64,000 bases of DNA from an uncultured Cyclobacteriaceae bacterium (lineage in GTDB: Bacteria > Bacteroidota > Bacteroidia > Cytophagales > Cyclobacteriaceae): the NCBI GenBank assembly GCA_937146645.1, contig CAKZRQ010000051.1, positions 62,001-126,000 of the forward strand, given 5' to 3'. Shown here piece after piece: positions 62,581-64,000 of the stretch (positions are counted from its first letter, which is position 1; each line of letters begins with the position of its first letter). The notes beneath the pieces are model-generated. The model saw only the letters and a list, made by a program, of their open reading frames with translations. It was not told the origin of the DNA and did no database searches. A program made the position numbers and the translations under genes.

Positions 62581-63093
62581 TTACCGCCACCATCCATTTT
62601 GTTTCCTGATAAAAACCATTTGCCCGGTATGATAAGCATTATGAGAGGCAATGTTGGCCAGGGTGGCAGCCCAACCCTTCATTTGCTCAGGATTCAAATC
62701 TCTACTTACCTCTTCAATCCCAGTAAGAATTTGATCAAGTCTTCCAGCTAATTCTCCAAAATCATCCTCGCTGTACGCTGTGAAAGTAGCATCATTATTT
62801 CCATCGAATTGAGGGACTTCTTCGCCTTTCATTGCTTTGAGCATTCGCTCATTCCAAAATACCAGATGCGAGACCAATTCCGCGATGGAGTGATCGACTG
62901 AATTGCCCTTGAAACTGGCTTGCTCATCTGTCAGGCCATCCACGGCCACAGAAATAGGAGGGAACCAATTTTCCTGATTGTGAGAAAAAACAATGTTTTG
63001 TTCCAAAAGGGGTTGAACTTCCTGTGCTTTTAATTGCTGAGAGGTGCAAAGGCAGGCAAATAGCATTAACCCCAAAAAAGTTAGCTTCTTCAT
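62581..63093 (-). CDS. Exported DinB-like four-helix protein
   Basis: A 170-residue protein of the DinB/YfiT-like four-helix-bundle family, with an N-terminal signal peptide (FLGLMLFACLCTSQQLKAQ). Metal-binding histidine positions are visible in ELVSHLVFWNERML and SHNAYHTGQMVF. Members often act as thiol transferases or metal hydrolases, but an exported one has no known job. Not related to DNA polymerase IV, despite the name. Neighbours: an S9-type peptidase upstream and a serine hydrolase downstream. Confidence 0.8.
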   Translation of the reverse strand: MKKLTFLGLMLFACLCTSQQLKAQEVQPLLEQNIVFSHNQENWFPPISVAVDGLTDEQASFKGNSVDHSIAELVSHLVFWNERMLKAMKGEEVPQFDGNNDATFTAYSEDDFGELAGRLDQILTGIEEVSRDLNPEQMKGWAATLANIASHNAYHTGQMVFIRKQNGWWR

Positions 63094-63174
63094 GATAGTG
63101 TTAGGTTTAGTGTCTCTGAAGGTAAGTTTTTTCCATCTTTCTTCTTCAGTATCAACCTAATCCTTCAAATCCAA

Positions 63175-64000
63175 TCACTTCCATTTAGGAAGCATTCGCT
63201 CATCTTCATCATCAGAAGGAATATATGGCAAGCCTTCTGTCATCCATTGCTTTGCTTCAGCACCTTTCAGATGATGATCGAAATACTCTTTTAGTCGGTT
63301 TTGGATATCAAGTCGGTTACCCTCCTTTCTCAACCCATGTCCTTCTCCTCGATAGGAGAGAAAAACCACCGGCTTTTGCAAATACCTGAGTATACTGTAA
63401 AACCCATAAGAATGCTCCCACTGTACGACTTTGTCAGCGGTGCCGTGAAAGAGTAAAAGAGGAGTATCCATGGTGGCAGCATTGAAAACTGGAGATTCTG
63501 AAATATACATTTCGGTGTTTGAAGTGGGGTCAGTTCCAAGTCTGCCCTGACCTGTCATGTAGTAATCCTGCTCATTGCTACCATCTCTCACGATATCCAG
63601 ATTAAAGCCTTGCACCAAATTACTGACCCCTGCACCAGCTGCTATCGCAGCAAATTTATTCTCCTGCGTAGACATATACATTCCGCAGTGCCCACCGAAG
63701 CTAAACCCTTCATAACCAATTCTATCCGCATCCACATATCCGAGCTCGATGACCTTTTCAATCGCGGCATCAATACATTCGTGCATGTCTGAGTGAGGGG
63801 TGCCAACATTAAAATGGATATCGGGTCTCAAAAACAAATAGCCTTCAGAGACATAAAGCATTTCAGGAACGGTAGCACCATTCAAATATGGGATCGTGTA
63901 ATTGTATCGGCTGTCTGATAACTTTTCATAAGAGTAAACGATCATAGGAAGTTTATCACCTGCTTCATATCCATCTGGAATACTAAGCACTCCTTGAAGA
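63175..64000 (-). CDS. Prolyl-oligopeptidase-type (S9) serine peptidase, C-terminal part (partial)
   Basis: This is the last 275 or so residues of a longer gene that begins past the window edge. The alpha/beta-hydrolase domain has the nucleophile elbow GFSFGG, the acid in HGTADKVV and the histidine in GEGHGL. The upstream residues (LQGVLSIPDGYEAGDKLPMIVYSYEKLSD) fit the start of the S9 catalytic domain, so the missing part is likely a beta-propeller. Such enzymes cleave proline- or other-specific oligopeptides, often outside the cell in Bacteroidota. Activity is inferred from the triad only. Confidence 0.85.
   Translation of the reverse strand, partial: LQGVLSIPDGYEAGDKLPMIVYSYEKLSDSRYNYTIPYLNGATVPEMLYVSEGYLFLRPDIHFNVGTPHSDMHECIDAAIEKVIELGYVDADRIGYEGFSFGGHCGMYMSTQENKFAAIAAGAGVSNLVQGFNLDIVRDGSNEQDYYMTGQGRLGTDPTSNTEMYISESPVFNAATMDTPLLLFHGTADKVVQWEHSYGFYSILRYLQKPVVFLSYRGEGHGLRKEGNRLDIQNRLKEYFDHHLKGAEAKQWMTEGLPYIPSDDEDERMLPKWK

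Overview
The window looks like a chromosomal segment of a Bacteroidota bacterium, most likely order Cytophagales near Cyclobacteriaceae/Algoriphagus (my inference from gene content, not a database match). Supporting signs are a PorQ-type type IX secretion gene, a surface B12-binding lipoprotein of the BtuG kind, a two-subunit methylmalonyl-CoA mutase, DUF6600 and DUF2141 proteins, many lipoproteins, and several TTTG-N17/18-TAnnTTTG promoters of the phylum. I see no rRNA, tRNA, CRISPR array, prophage or transposase. About 60 genes are called. The first (pheT) and the last (an S9-type peptidase) run off the window.

Layout. 1-2478: pheT end, a small coiled-coil gene, zapA and rny. 2544-4266: an MtfA-like peptidase and sucD, converging on a shared terminator. 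4499-8001: a tight operon of a receiver-histidine kinase, a LolD-like ATPase, an FtsX-like permease with a His-rich loop, and a DUF3299-like secreted protein. 8002-10989: a class IV aminotransferase, a lipoprotein, and an overlapping hemJ-sco-cytochrome c set. 11041-18364: meaB, a DUF3298-like lipoprotein, dnaA (reverse strand) and methylmalonyl-CoA mutase small and large subunits. 18372-19539: two small membrane-protein genes between two diverged copies of a roughly 195-bp MITE-like repeat. 19591-22399: two secreted proteins, ferredoxin, ferredoxin reductase and a MarR regulator. 22473-28937: a B12 import locus (ABC importer divergent from a cobalamin riboswitch, BtuB-like receptor and BtuG-like lipoprotein). 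28947-33559: an orphan HI0074-family protein, HtrA protease, dxr and rseP. 33693-39763: lon, porQ, hslU, an SDR and a SixA-like phosphatase. 39851-46351: cold-shock protein, MscS-type channel, Hsp20, a second HtrA and a serine hydrolase. 46355-52165: a TPR lipoprotein, a SulP transporter and a sugar set (NDP-hexose 2,3-dehydratase, GT61-like glycosyltransferase, epimerase). 52207-57882: a large BNR-repeat secreted protein, a DUF6600 protein with an Arg/Ser-rich tail, and a glycosyltransferase. 57911-64000: oxidoreductases, an ADP-ribosylglycohydrolase lipoprotein, a serine hydrolase, a DinB-like protein and the S9 peptidase fragment.

How the genes fit together. The strongest theme is vitamin B12. 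The import locus (22473-28937) sits a few kilobases from a B12-dependent enzyme and its G-protein chaperone (MeaB and mutase, 11445-18364). A second theme is envelope protein quality control: two HtrA proteases, RseP, Lon, HslU and Hsp20. The least explained parts are the kinase/His-rich ABC/DUF3299 operon, the three-gene deoxysugar set and the repeat-flanked pair of small genes.
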